A stretch of 64,000 nt of DNA, from the NCBI RefSeq assembly GCF_003086295.3, contig NC_092051.1:64047772-64111771 (forward strand), read 5' to 3'. Of this stretch, positions 34,820 to 47,044 are shown one piece after another. Made by a program: the position numbers and the translations under genes. Below the pieces are notes generated by a model, which made no database searches, had not been told where the DNA came from, and saw only the letters and a program-made list of their open reading frames with translations. Source of the stretch: Arachis hypogaea. Taxonomy: Eukaryota; Streptophyta; Magnoliopsida; Fabales; Fabaceae. Within the stretch, counting starts at the first letter, position 1. Every line of letters starts with the position of its first letter.

Positions 34820-35744
34820 CAATGGTTATGGAAAAACAAAAAAAGCTATGCTTTTACCACACCAAACTTAGAATGTTGCTCGCCCTCGAGCAAAAGAAGA
34901 AAGAATAGAAGAAGAAGAAAAAGATATGGAGGAGATGGAGGGATGTGTGTATTCGACTATATGGGTGGGCTTGGGTGGGAAAGAGATTTTGAATTTTGAA
35001 GGTAGGTGGGGTGTATAGATGTGAGTGGTGAATGGAAAAGAGAATGGATGACTGTGAATGGAGAGAGAGAGGGTGATATAGGATTATGAGGAGGGAAGGT
35101 GAGTGGAGGTATGTGGGGATCCTATGGGGTCCAGAGATGCTGAGATGATCCTGTGGGGTCCACAGATCCTGAGGTGTCAAGGATTTGCATCCCTGCACCA
35201 ATGAGGCATGTAAAACACCTTTGCATGCAATTCTGGCATTTAAATGCCGAATTGATGCTTGTTCTGGGCGTTCAACGCCCAGATGTAGCATGTTTCTGGC
35301 ATTGAACGCCAGTTCTATGCTTGTTTCTGGCGTTCAGTGCCAGCTCTATGCTCTGTTCTGGCGTTGAACGCCAGCCAGATGCTCCTTACTTGCGTTTAAA
35401 CGCCAGTAAGTCCTTCCTCTAAGGTGTGATTTTCCTTCTGCTATTTTTGATTCTGTTTTTAATTTTTGTAATTATTTTGTGACTCCACATGATCATGAAC
35501 CTAATAAAACATGAAAGAACAATAAAAATAAAATTAGATAAATAAAAATTGGGTTGCCTCCCAACAAGCACTTCTTTAATGTCAATAGCTTGACAGTGGG
35601 CTCTCATGGTGCCACACAGGTGATCAGGTCAATTTTATAGACTCTCAACACCAAACTTAGAGTTTGGATATGGGAGTTCAACACCAAACTTAGAGTTTGG
35701 CTGAGGCCTCCCAACACCAAACTTAGAGTATGACTGTGGAGGCT
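34820..35744 (-). other. Element H region between protease and downstream ORF, pol missing
   Basis: It holds a GGCGTTCAACGCC word cluster (35230-35407), the conserved post-pol motif (35551-35594) and three ACACCAAACTTA words in 90 bases (about 35650-35720). Protease text ends at 35745, so RT to integrase has been removed between the protease end and the post-pol motif. Confidence 0.75.
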
Positions 35745-36326
35745 TTAGTTGACTCTGTACTGAGAGAAGCTTTCTATGCTTCCCTCCATTGTTACAGAAG
35801 GAGATTCTTGAGTTTTAAACATAAAGTTGTCCTCATTCAGTTGAAGGATCAATTCTCTTCTGTCTACATCAATCACAGCTCTTGCTGTGGCTTGGAAGGG
35901 TTTTCCAAGGATGATGGATTCATCCTCATCCTTCCCAGTGTCAAGGATTATGAAATCAGCAGGGATGTAAAGGCCTGCAACCTTTACTAGCACGTCCTCT
36001 ACTAGTCCATAAGCCTATTTTCTTGAGTTGTCTGCCATCTCTAGTGAGATTCTGGCAGCTTGCACCTCAAAGATTCCCAGTTTCTCCATTACAGAGAGGG
36101 GCATAAGGTTTATTCCTGACCCAAGGTCACATAGAGCCTTCTCAAAGGTCATGGTGCCTATGGTACAAGATATTAAGAACTTTCCAGGATCCTGTTTCTT
36201 CTGAGGCAATCTCAGTTGATCCAGATCACTCAGTTTATTGGTGAGCAAGGGAGGTTTATCTTCCCAAGTCTCATTACCAAATAATTTGGCATTCAGCTTC
36301 ATGATTACACCAAGGTATTTGGCAAC
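35745..36326 (-). pseudogene. Element H protease, one stop
   Basis: The frame reads MKLNAKLFGNETWED, DPGKFLISCTIGTMTFEKALCD with DLGSG at the active site, and NLMPLSVMEKLG. A stop at 36015 is in frame with the second half (LVKVAGLYIPADFIIL, SIILGKPFQATARAVIDVD). Gly replaces the usual Ser or Thr in the DTG/DLGS motif, and Lys replaces the Arg of GRPF. It is close to the region E third copy and to C. Confidence 0.84.
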
Positions 36327-37947
36327 TTACTCTTCAGTAACATCCTCATTCTCTTCAGAAGAAGAATACTCATCAGAGCTCATGAAGGGCATAAGGAGGT
36401 TTAATGGAATCTCTATGGTCTCTAGATGAGCCTCAGATTCCTTTGGTTCCTCAGAGGGAAACTCCTTGTTGATCACTGGACGTCCCAAGAGGTCTTCCTC
36501 ACTGGGATTCACGTCCTCTCCCTCCCTTGTGGGTTCGGCCATGATTGATATATCAATGGCCTTGCACTCTCTCTTTGGATTCTCTTCTGTATTGCTTGGG
36601 AGAGTACTAGGAGGTGTTTCAGTGATTTTCTTACTTAGCTGGCCCACTTGTGCCTCCAAATTTCTTATGGAGGACGTTGTTTCACTCATGAAACTTAGAG
36701 TAGCCTTGGACAGATCAGAGACTAAGTTTGATAAATTAGAGGTATTTTGTTCAGAGTTCTCTGTCTTTTGCTGAGAAGATGATGGAAAAGGCTTGCTATT
36801 GCTAAACCTGTTTCTTCCACCATTATTAAAGCCTTGTTGAGGCTTTTGTTGATCCTTCCATGAGAGATTTGGATGATTTCTCCATGAGGGATTATAAGTA
36901 TTTCCATAAGGTTTACCCATGTAATTCACCTCTGCTATTGCAGGGTTCTCAGGATCATAAGCTTCTTCCTCAGAAGATGCCTCTTGAGTACTGTTGGATG
37001 CAGCTTGCATTCCATTCAGACTCTGAGAAATCATATTGACTTGCTGAGTCAATATTTTATTCTGAGCCAATATGGCATTCAGAGTATCAATTTCAAGAAC
37101 TCCCTTCTTCTGAGGCGTCCCATTACTCACAAGATTCCTCTCAGAAGTGTACATGAACTGGTTATTAGCAACCATGTCAATGAGTTCTTGAGCTTCTGCA
37201 GGCATTTTCTTTAGCTGAATGGATCCACCTGCAGAATGGTCCAGTGACATCTTGGAGAACTCAGACAGACCATAGTAGAAGATATCCAGAATGGTCCATT
37301 CTGAAAACATGTCAGGAGGACACCTTTTGGTCATCTGCTTGTATCTTTCCCAAGCTTCATAGAGGGATTCACCATCTTTTTGCTTGAAGGTCTGAACATC
37401 CACTCTAAGCTTGCTCAGCTTTTTGAGGAGGAAAGAACTTAGCCAAGAAGGCCATGACCAGCTTATCCCAAGAGTTCAGGCTATCTTTAGGTTGTGAGTC
37501 CAACCATGTTCTAGCTCTGTCTCTTACAGCAAAAGGGAAAAGCATGAGCCTGTAGACTTCAGGATCTACTCCATTAGTCTTAACAGTCTCACTGATCTGC
37601 AGGAACTCAGTTAAAAACTGGTAGGGATCTTCTGATGGAAGTCCATGAAATTTGCAGTTCTGTTGCATTAGAGCAACTAATTGAGGTTTCAGCTCAAAAT
37701 TGTTTGCTCCAATGGTAGGGATTGAGATGCTTCTTCCATCAAACATGGAAGTAGGTGTAGTATAATCACCAAGCATCCTCCTTGCATTATTATTATTTTC
37801 GGCTGCCATCTCCTCTTCCTTTTCGAAAATTCCTGTAAGGTTGTCTCTAGATTGTTGTATTTTAGCTTCTCTTAGTTTCCTTTCTAGAGTCCTTTCAGGT
37901 TCAGGGTCTGCTTCCACAAGAATGTTCTTGTCCTTGCTCCTGCTCAT
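36327..37947 (-). pseudogene. Element H gag, one frameshift
   Basis: ATG at 37947-37945 starts MSRSKDKNILVEADPEPERTLE. The first frame (to 37405) includes NNFELKPQLVALMQQN and LMLFPFAVRDRARTWLDSQP and ends at PPQKAEQA. A one-base shift at about 37405-37420 restores KLRVDVQTF, then 37403-36327 runs on with SIQLKKMPAEAQELIDMVA, an Asn/Gln-rich part and SEENEDVTEE. Only one frameshift separates two long open parts, so gag was lost recently compared with B or E. Confidence 0.88.
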
Positions 37948-39754
37948 ATGAAAAAGAAAGGAACAGAAAATAATAATAGGGATCCTTTTTACCACAGTAT
38001 AGAGGTTCCCTTGTTGTTAGTAGAAGAAGAAAAGAATGTAATGTAAGGAAGAGAAGAGGAAAAACTCGAACACAGAGGGGGAGGTGGTGTTCAAATTTTT
38101 GGATGGAAGAGAAGTGTTAGTAGATGAATAAATAAATAGAAGGAGATGAGAGAGAGGGAATTTCAAAAATTAATTAAAATAAAAATTAAAAAATAAAGTT
38201 AAATTTCGAAAATTAAAGTTTGAAATTAAATTAAATTAAAATTTAAAACAATTAGTTAATTAAAAAGGAATTTTGAAAAAGAGGGAAGGGATTTTCGAAA
38301 ATTAAAGGTAAAAAGTTAGTTGGGCAGTTTTACTAAAGATAAGAATCAAACAAAAAGTTAAGTGGTTAAGAGATTTTGAAAGTCAAATTTTGGCAAGATA
38401 AGATTGAAATTAGAAAAAAGATGTGATTGAAACAAAAAGATAAGATTGATTGAAAAAGATTTGAAAGTCAAATTTTGAAAAGATAAGAAGTTAGAAAAGA
38501 AGTTAGAAAAGATTTTAAATTTGATTTTGAAAAAGATATGATTGAAATTGAAAAAGATATGATTGAAAATTATTTTGAAAAAGGTTTGAAAAAGAAATTT
38601 AAAAAAGATTTGATTTTGAAAATTAAAGTTGATTACTTGACTGATAAGAAACAAAAAGATTTGATTTTAAAATTTAAAGATTGAACCTTTCTTATTTGTC
38701 AAGTAACAAACTTTACATTTTTGAATCAATCACATTAATTGTTAGTAATATTTTCGAAAATTATGAGATAGAATTAAGAAAAAGATTTTTTTGAAAAATA
38801 TTTTTATAATTTTTGAAAATAAATAAGAAAAAATAAAAAAGATTTGATTTTTGAAAAAGATTTTGAAAAAATGATAGGATTTTCAAATTGAAAATTTGAT
38901 TTGACTCATAAGAAACAACTAAATTTTAAAAAGTTTTGAAAAAGTCACCTCAAATTTTTCAAAATTTATGAGTGAAAAAAGGGAAAGATATTTTTTTGAT
39001 TTTTGAATTTTTAATGATGAAAGAGAAAAACATGAAAAAGACTCATAGCATAAAAATTATGAATCAAAACATGTGATGCATGCAAGAACACTATGAATGT
39101 CAAGATGAACACCAAGAACACTTTGAAAATCAAGATGAACATCAAGACTTATTTTTGAAAATTTTTTTATGAAAGAAAAGCATGCAAGACACCAACTTAG
39201 AAATTTGCAAACTTCAGACACTAACAAATTGAAAATGCATATGAAAAACAAGAAAAGACACAAAACAAGAAAATGTGAAGATCAAACAAGAAGACTTACC
39301 AAGAACAACTTGAAGATCATGAAGAACACTATGAATGCATGAATTTTCGAAAATTTTTAGAAAAACAAAAATATGCAATTGACACCAAACTTAAAAATTG
39401 ACTCAAGACTCAAACAAACAACATAAAATATTTTTTATTTTTATGATTTTATTAATTTTTTTGGATTTTTGTATATTTTTATTTTTCGAAAACATATAGG
39501 GAAAAGGAAGCAATGAATTCAAAGTCCTTAATCAAGATTCCAGGAATCATACCAAGTTAGTCTAAAGCTTGATGGCTAGCCAAACTTCAGCATACCATTT
39601 TTAAACTTTAGAATTCATTCTTAAAAATTTTAAAATAATTTTCGAAAATTTTTTGAAAGATTTTTGAAGAAAATATTTTTTTTTGGAAATAAAACGAAAA
39701 AGAAAATTACCTAATCTGAGCAACAAGATGAACCGTCAGTTGTCCAAACTCGAA
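37948..39754 (-). other. Element H leader, A-rich low complexity
   Basis: Untranslated leader with AAAGATTTGAAAAAG-like text and no genes. ACACCAAACTTA recurs near 39382. Confidence 0.7.
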
Positions 39755-39775
39755 CAATCCCCGGCAACGGCACCA
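39755..39775 (-). promoter_or_regulatory. Element H primer-binding site (tRNA-Asp type)
   Basis: The plus strand reads CAATCCCCGGCAACGGCACCA, nearly identical to the tRNA-Asp 3' end. A second, decayed version lies 30 bases away inside the LTR (39806-39826). Confidence 0.92.
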
Positions 39776-39781
39776 AAAACT

Positions 39782-41413
39782 TGGTGTGCAAAATCGAGAT
39801 CATTCCATTCCTTGGTAACGGCGCTAAAAACTCAATACGCACATTCATGATCTTATATCCGTTTCACAACTTCGTACAACTAACCAGCAAGTGCACTGGG
39901 TCGTCCAAGTAATAAACCTTACGTGAGTAAGGGTCGATCCCACAGAGATTGTCAGCTTGAAGCAAGCTATGGTCACCTTGTAAATCTCAGTCAGGCGGAT
40001 TAAATTGTTTTAAGAAATTATAGTGGATGAAAATAAATAAAATATAAAATAGGATAGTGGTACTTATGTAATTCATTGGTGAGAATTTCAGATAAGCGTA
40101 TAGAGATGCTTTCGTCCCTCTGAACCTCTGCTTTCCTACTGTCTTCATCCAATCCTTCCTATTCCTTTCCATGGCAAGCTGTATGTAGGGCATCACCGTT
40201 GTCAATGGCTACTTCCCATCCTCTCTGTGAAAATGGTCCGATGCGCTGTCACTGCATGGCTAATCATCTAGAGGTTCTCGATCATACTGGAATAGGAATC
40301 ACCCTCCTTTTGCGTCTGTCACTACGCCCAGTACTCGCGAGTTTGAAGTTCGTCACAGCAATCCCTTCCCAGATCCTACTCGGAATACCACAGACAAGGT
40401 TTAGACTTTCCGGATGTCAGGAATGGCCATCCATGGGTTCTAACTTATACCACGAAGACTCTAATATCTCGGACTCGGTCCTCTGTATTAGATATCTAAG
40501 AGATATTCATTCTAGCTTGTTTGCATGTAGAACGGAAGTGTTTGTCAGGCATGCGTTCATAGGTGAGAATGATGATGAGCGTCACATAATCATCACATTC
40601 ATCATGTTCTTGGGTGCGAATAGATATCTTAGAAGCAGAATAAGTTGAATTGAATAGAAAAATAGTAGTACTTTGTATTAATTCATGAGGAACAGCAGAG
40701 CTCCACACCTTAATCGGTGGAGTGTAGAAACTCTACCATTGAAAATACATAAGTGATAAGGTTCAGGCATGGCTGAATGGCCAGCCCCCAAAACATGATC
40801 AAAGGACCAAAAGATAATCCAAAGATGTTCCGAAGATGTAAATATAATAGTAAAAATTCATATTTATACTAAACTAGTTACTAGGGTTTACAGAAATAAG
40901 TAATTGATGTAGAAATCCACTTCCGGGGCCCACTTGGTGTGTGCTTGGGCTGAGCATAAAGCTTTCACGTGGAGAGGTCATTTTTGGAGTTGAACGCCAG
41001 TTTGTAACGTGTTTCTGGCGTTGAACTCCACTTTGCAACTTGTTTCTGGCGCTGAACGCCAGACTGCAACATGGAACTGGCGTTCAACGCCAGTTTGGAT
41101 CGTCTAAACTCAGGCAAAGTATGGACTATTATATATTGCTGGAAGTGCTCCTTTTGGAGTTCTGTAGATCCAGAAAATCCACTTTGAGTGCAGGGAGGTC
41201 AGAATCCAACAGCATCTGCAGTCCTTCTTCAACCTCTGAATCTGATTTTTGCTCATGTCCCTCAATTTCAGCCAAAAAATACCTGAAATCACAGAAAAAT
41301 ACATAAACTCATATTAAAGTCCAAAAATGTGATTTTTAATTAAAAAATAATAAAAATATACTAAAAACATACTAAAAATAATGCCAAAAAGCATTTAAAT
41401 TATCCGCTCATCA
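39782..41413 (-). repeat. Element H 5' LTR (1632 bp)
   Basis: It begins TGGTGTGCAAAATCG and ends GCTCATCA. It is shorter than its partner mainly by a loss of about 50 bp near 41145. The U5 hairpin is perfect (39917-39932) and GGCGTT words lie at 40984-41096. The internal primer-binding-site-like sequence is at 39806-39826. Confidence 0.92.
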
Positions 41414-41418
41414 GTGTT

Positions 41419-42994
41419 GCACACCAAGATGAGTTCAAAAAGGGTGAATGTGTGATGCTAAGTTTGGTGTTCCACCACAGATTTCATTATAACACATTGC
41501 AACCCTCCAAAGAGCATCATTTGTCATTAACTCCAAACAATCATGGAAACCACTTAATAATTGTTTAAATTCTAGTTCATAGTTTGCTTACCTAATGAAA
41601 GCACAACGTTTCGTGCATGTAATCAAGTTACTGCATAATAGGTGTTGGCTAGGAAGTAAGTCTGGTGTTCACACACCAAATCAAGTTCAGAAGCCTACAA
41701 ACATACATGCATGCTAACCATTTCTCAAGTGCTTGGAGGACAAGCAACTTCCAATGTCTTTGTAGGAAGTCATACAACTTCTTGGAGGGACTATGCATCA
41801 TCATAAAGAAGAATACAAAAGCTAAGGATGATGATGAACGACTAAGCAAGAAGACACCAAGAGGTTGTATTGTCACTTAATTATTTCCAGTTTGAAGTGT
41901 TTTAATTGGAAGTGTGATTGTACCCTGTTTTCATAATCAATTGCACTCTGTCTATCTTTCTTTAATTGTCATTTTAACTTGTTAGCTTAAGTGTCTAAAT
42001 CATGCCATCTTGCTTGAATGTATGCTTTGTTCCTCATGCTTGAATAAAAGAAAGTGTTGTGAAACAGAGAAAGAGCAATAGTCCATTTTGGAAAAAGATA
42101 GAATAAGGTTATCTGGTGGTGCATGCTTTAACACCTAGCAAGTTCACTAATAAAGTTGAAGGGTAGAATGTTCCCTTAAGTATGAGCATAGGTTGCTTTA
42201 CATGAAACCTTTATGAATAAAGATCCTGGTAAGAAAGAAAGAAAAAGAAAGAATAAAAGATAAGCCAACGTTAATGGCTAAGTTAGGCCACTAACGGGCA
42301 GCACTAACATTGGTAACATAGAGAGAAAGAAACAAGGAATAAGCTAGGCACCAATAGCTTGACCCTTAAGACACATGCATGTGGTATTTTTTGTACTAGG
42401 ATCTGCTTTGATGATTTGGTTCGAAGGAGTGTTTTAATAGTTGGTAACTTTGGTTAACTAACCCGGGATTATCAACCAAAAGTCCATTGTTAAGAGAAAC
42501 CTAACTACAAAACATTTAGTAACCCAAAGAGGTGTTGGGCATCAATGTCTCTAGGTTGAATTGTAAGCTAAATGCCTGTGGTGTGTATGTGTTGAGGAGA
42601 GGCTTGAGTTAGTAAGTCTGAGGGGTGCTTTAACACCCAACACCCTAAGCCAACTGGGTCAAGAGTGTTGACTAAAAGCTTACCATAAAGAGCTGCCTTA
42701 ACACAGAACACTAAGCTTCAATAAAGAATAAGTCTCTAAGAAAAAGAAAAGCAATAAGTTAACACCTAGGATCAGAGAATAAAAAGGTTTCATAGAAGCA
42801 CTTGAGTCAATATTTAAAGGGATGTGTAACCTAGAAACTAATAAGCTCATGAGCTTCAAAGATATCATGCATGAAACCCCATGAACCAAGATTGATTATC
42901 TCTTAATAAGGGCTTACATCTATCTCTGTTTTCCTCTATTTATCCTATGCTTTACTGCTTGCTTGGGGACAAGCAAGACTTAAGTTTTGTGTTA
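41419..42994 (+). other. Element G 3' untranslated region, right of the H insertion
   Basis: Noncoding. It starts GCACACCAAGATGAG, contains TAAGTTTGGTGTT at 41459, and ends GGGGACAAGCAAGACTTAAG followed by TTTTGTGTTA before the LTR, as in C and H. Text around 42490-42560 (ACTACAAAACATTTAGTAAC, GGGCATCAATG) matches element C near 56460-56520 in opposite orientation, so G and C share a 3' region. Confidence 0.75.
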
Positions 42995-43741
42995 TGATGC
43001 CTAGGCATATTAGGCTAGTTTCACAAGCCTTTTTCATTAGTTTTCACTTGGTTTCATGCACTTTCTTAGGCAATAAGTAAGCATTTGGATGAGAAACGTA
43101 TGCATGTCTTGATTCAATCAAACATTGTTGTTTATGAGCATTTTCGTGAGATTAATGCAAGAACTACCTAATGCAATGAATGAAGCATTATCTTGTGATT
43201 TTTGTTTGGTTGATGATAGGTAAAGAGAAAAAAAGGAAGCACAGAGAAGAAGTAGAGGAAGCAACGTTGGTGGTCAGAGTTGGTTCACCAACGTTGCCCA
43301 TCAATATGGCTCAAGTAAGGAGAGGCAACGTTGGTGGCCAAAGTTGGCTCACCAATGTTGCCCAACAACGTTGCCCATCAACGTTCTCAAGGAAGAAAGG
43401 AGGCAACGTTCTCAAGAAGAAAGGAGGCAACGCTAGTGGCCAAAGTTGGCTCACCAACGTTGCCCATCAACATGGCTCAAGAGAAAGGGAAGCAATGTTG
43501 GTGGCCAAAGTTGGGCCACCAACGTTGCCTAGCATGAGGAGTAACGTTGGTGGCCCAAAGTTGGCTCACCGACGTTACTAGCAAAGTATGGTGCCAACGT
43601 TACTTCACGTTAGCACACCAACGTCTTCGATAAATTCTCAAGTTGGACTTGGAAAAATTGCTAGTCTGTGTACGCATAAGGCCTTGTGCACATGCACAAA
43701 AGGAAAATTTGCAAGTTTGCGCACGCACAACGCATGATGCG
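42995..43741 (+). repeat. Element G 3' LTR, 5' part only (cut by element P)
   Basis: It starts TGATGCCTAGGCATATTAGG after the presumed plus-strand priming site and runs like the C and S LTRs (TTTCATGCACTTTCTTAGGC). It breaks off where the P LTR begins (TGATAAACC). Confidence 0.8.
43261..43624 (+). repeat. Short-word cluster in LTR G: AACGTTGG class
   Basis: Repeats of CAACGTTGGTGGCCAAAGTT and GGCTCACCAACGTTGCC words; the pair can fold on itself. The overlapping Val/Gly/Ser-rich ORFs are repeat translations. Confidence 0.85.
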
Positions 43742-45241
43742 TGATAAACCACTATTTTATGGTTTATCATGTACTCAATTGAGTGGTTTTTATCAAGACT
43801 TTGCACACTTATTCATATGATTTGAATGATTTTACAATTCCTTCCTAATTTTGTTCTATGATTGAAAACTTGCTTCCTAAGCCTTTAAATTGTGTATTTT
43901 GATTCCCCTTTATACCATTCGATGCCGTGATCTGTGTGCTAAGTGTTTTCAGGCTTTATAGAGCAGGAATAGCTTAGAGGATGGAGAGGAAGCTTGCAAA
44001 AATAGAAGGAACACAAGAAATAAAGGAGACAACCAGTGAGCATCTACGCGCACGCATGGCTCACGCGTGCGCGTGATCTGGAGATTTTCACAGCGACGAG
44101 TGCGCGTACCTAACGCATACGTGTGAAAGCAACTTTGCAAAGCGACGTGTGCGCGTACCTGACGCATACGCATGACACGCGAAGAAGACCATCGACGCGT
44201 ACGTGTGACATGGGCGACGTGCAGAAAATGCAGAAAATGCTGGCGGCGATTTTGGGCTGAGTTTGGACCCAGTTTTTGGCCCAGAAACACAGACTAGAGC
44301 CAGGGAACAAGCAGAGACTCAACAAACATTCACATTACGCATAGTTTTAGTTTAGTTTTTGAATCTTAGAGAGAATTCTACTCCTTCCTCTAGGGTTCTT
44401 TACATTCATAGTTTTAGAGTTTATTGCTTTTGCTTTGGATATTTAGAAGAGTCATTACCTCAGTTGAAGTTTCATTATTTCTAGTTTGTTTTTCTATTCC
44501 TTTACTCTTTTATTGCCCATTAACCCTGTTTGGATAAGTATGTTTATGATTTTGGGATTTATTAATGCAAAGAACCATTTTTAATTTTAATTAATTTTTA
44601 GTTATTGTTTATCATGTCTTCCTTTTATTCCCTTTTTAATTCTGTGAAAGTTATATTCATGTTAATGGAGTAGTTTCCTAACTTGATTGGGAGTTGATTA
44701 AGAGGAGAACCTTGAGTTGGAATACTCAAGTGTTAATCTTAATTGGAAGTTGTTGGCTAATTCTCTAGTCTCTGACTCTAATCCTTTCTTAGGAAAGGAT
44801 TAGGACTCGAGTGATAGAGTTGGTTAGTTAGTTACTTGACTTTCCCTTATTACATAAGGGATGACCAAGTAGAACAACAACCTTTTATTATTACACTTGG
44901 GAAAATTCAATAAGGATAGAACTTCCAATTAATCTTCTCCCAGTCAAGGCTTTTATTTGAATTATATAAATTCTCTCGTTAATTTCCATTACTTAATTTT
45001 ACAATTATTTATTTTTTCTGTTTCTCAAACTCAAAATTTTTTTGGAAAACCTCTGACCAATAAGCTGCACTCTTTTGTCAACTCGTTGGGAGACGACCTG
45101 GGATTTCTACTCCCAATATTTTGTTCTTAATTTTGTGACAACTCTTTTCTAAATTGATAAGCGGATTTTAGTCGGTTAAGAACTGTACTTGCAATGCTGT
45201 TTTCTCTATAAATTCTTAATCGGCCAAATTCCGCCACGTCA
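43742..45241 (+). repeat. Element P 5' LTR (1500 bp)
   Basis: It begins TGATAAACC and ends CCACGTCA. The first 28 bases hold a perfect inverted repeat, TGATAAACC (43742-43750) and GGTTTATCA (43761-43769). ACGCGCACGC-class words lie at 44042-44215. Start and structure resemble the D1 and D2 LTRs. Confidence 0.88.
44042..44215 (+). repeat. Short-word cluster in LTR P: ACGCGTGCGCGT class
   Basis: About ten copies of ACGCGTGCGCGTG / CGACGTGTGCGCGTACC words. The same class occurs in D1, D2 and part of A. Confidence 0.8.
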
Positions 45242-45246
45242 ATTTT

Positions 45247-45264
45247 TGGCACCGTTGTCGGGGA
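45247..45264 (+). promoter_or_regulatory. Element P primer-binding site (tRNA-Asp type)
   Basis: TGGCACCGTTGTCGGGGA differs from the tRNA-Asp complement at two positions. It lies five bases inside the LTR. Confidence 0.88.
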
Positions 45265-45358
45265 GCTGCAATAGTGTGCTAATTTATTGGTTGGAATTTA
45301 TTTATTTGCATTTTTTTATTTTATTTTATTACCATGAGCTGTATGTTTCTTTCATTGA

Positions 45359-47023
45359 ATGACGCGTTTGCTGCCTGATCTGAGCTTAGCCTCATTTGAT
45401 CCTGAAATTGAAAGAACTCTTTCACGTATTAGGCGAACAAAGCGTCGGTTAGCCTCTGAGGGTGGTGAAGTGGTTATTGCCAATTCACCAGTCTTATCTG
45501 AGAGCAAATCTGAAGCGGCATTTGAGAAAGAAACAAGCTCCTCTACTACTGATTCAGTTGATTTACGTGTAGGTAATATGGCGGAGTCCAGGAGGATTAC
45601 TCTCTAGGAAGCTAGAGCCCCAGACTTTACACTGCAACCGTATCAAGCGCGTCACCCAAATCTGGCTGCAGATTTTGAACTGAAGATGGAGATAATCACC
45701 TTAATACCTAAGTTTCATGGCTTACCTGCTCAGGAGCCTATAAAGCACCTCAGGGATTTTCAGATAGCCTGCTCTACTGTTAGGCGTCATGGTGCAGATG
45801 AGACTACTATTTTGCTGATCGCCTTCCCGTTTTCTCTTGAGGGAAAGGTGAGGGAGTGGTACTACACTCAACCTGAGGCAGTTGTTACTAACTGGGATAC
45901 GCTCAGGAGAGAGTTCCTGGACAAATACTTTCCGGTTGAAGTTACAGACAGACTGAGGAAAGAGATCTCCTGCATTATCCAAGGAGAGTCAGAAACCCTT
46001 TATGGGTACTGGGAACGCTTTAGGAACCTCTTAGATTAATGTCCCTACCACAAGATTGATGAGATGGTGTTGATCAGCTACTTCACACAAGGCATGAAGC
46101 CTCAGGACAAGACCATATTAGATGCTGCAAGTAATGGCTCTCTGAAGAAGTACAAGACGGCAACAGAAGTGTGGCAGCTGATTGCCGATCTAGCTGAGTC
46201 CACTCGGAATGCTAGACACAGGAACAACCATCCCAAAGCTATTAAAGAGGTCTCCTCTAGAAGTGAGACTACTGCTTTGACACAGGCTGTGTGTGAGATG
46301 ACCAACCTACTGAAGCAGATACATCTGAATCAACAACAACCTCAGCCTCCCCCATCACAACAGATTCAACAGTTGGTTCCTCAAAGAGTATGCAGAATAT
46401 GTGCTGATTATAGTCATTACACTGATGAGTGTCCACTGCTTCAACAAGAAAACAACACCTTGGCAGCTACTCACAACTTCTATGACCGCCCGAATCAAGG
46501 ATACTATCAACAAGGCGGCAATAATAACCAAGGTGGGAACTATAACCAAGGTTGGTAGGACAACTCCAACTAGGGGTGGAGAGATAATTCGAACCAGGGC
46601 TGGAGGGACAATAGAGGAGGCAGAGACAACAATGGAAATCAGAGGTGGAACAACAACAACAACAAACAGCAGAACCAGAACCAGCCTTACAGAGCGCCTC
46701 ACTTAAGGCAATCCCAAGCACCTCAGAACAACCAACAACATGCCCCTCAAATCACTTACCCCTCTTCTTCTAATGACGAGTTGCTTCACTCCCTTGCGCA
46801 AGGACAAAAGACCATTGAAAGCACACTTACCGGTCTAACTTCTGTTATACAAGCTCTCGTCTCCCAGATGGGATCATCGAGTACCTCTAACACTCAACCT
46901 GCAAGCTCTAGTGGAATTCCTTCTCACCCTCTACCCAACCACAAAGGTGGAATCAACGCCATCACTTTGAGGTCCGGGACTACACTACCAGAGAGGAGTC
47001 ATGAGGAGCCAAGCTTAAAATAA
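45359..47023 (+). pseudogene. Element P gag with CCHC zinc knuckle, one frame with nonsense codons
   Basis: All segments from ATG 45359 lie in the same frame; only stop codons interrupt it (45605, 46037, 46556, one about 15 bases later, and 47021). Domains in order: FDPEIERTLSRIRRTKRRL start; NLAADFELKMEIITLI; capsid core LLIAFPFSLEGKVREWYYTQP and KYFPVEVTDRLRKEI; then the nucleocapsid knuckle CRICADYSHYTDEC (CX2CX4HX4C); an Asn/Gly/Gln-rich repeat; and GGINAITLRSGTTL before protease. No frameshift was seen in 1.66 kb. The product would coat element RNA. Confidence 0.88.
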
Positions 47024-47044
47024 GACACGCCAGTTGAAAGCGCT

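Larger units (their letters stand above)
29412..41413 (-). mobile_element. Element H: non-autonomous LTR element with TSD GTGTT, pol deleted
   Basis: Both LTRs (29412-31097 and 39782-41413) and a clean 5-bp duplication GTGTT (29407-29411, 41414-41418) are seen. From the right: LTR, primer-binding site, A-rich leader, gag, protease, post-pol motif, short-word cluster, short downstream ORF, 3' region, LTR. RT, RNase H and integrase are absent. A plus-strand solo LTR (S) splits the 3' region. H sits in the 3' region of G. Confidence 0.93.

Noticed and set aside
34989..35291. Ser/His/Leu-rich minus-strand ORF (145 codons)
   Set aside because: C/T-rich strand of the H noncoding region; no homology recognised, and it overlaps short words.
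5241..39775. tRNA-Asp gene fragments
   Set aside because: Only about 20 bases match the tRNA, always beside an LTR edge; they are primer-binding sites.
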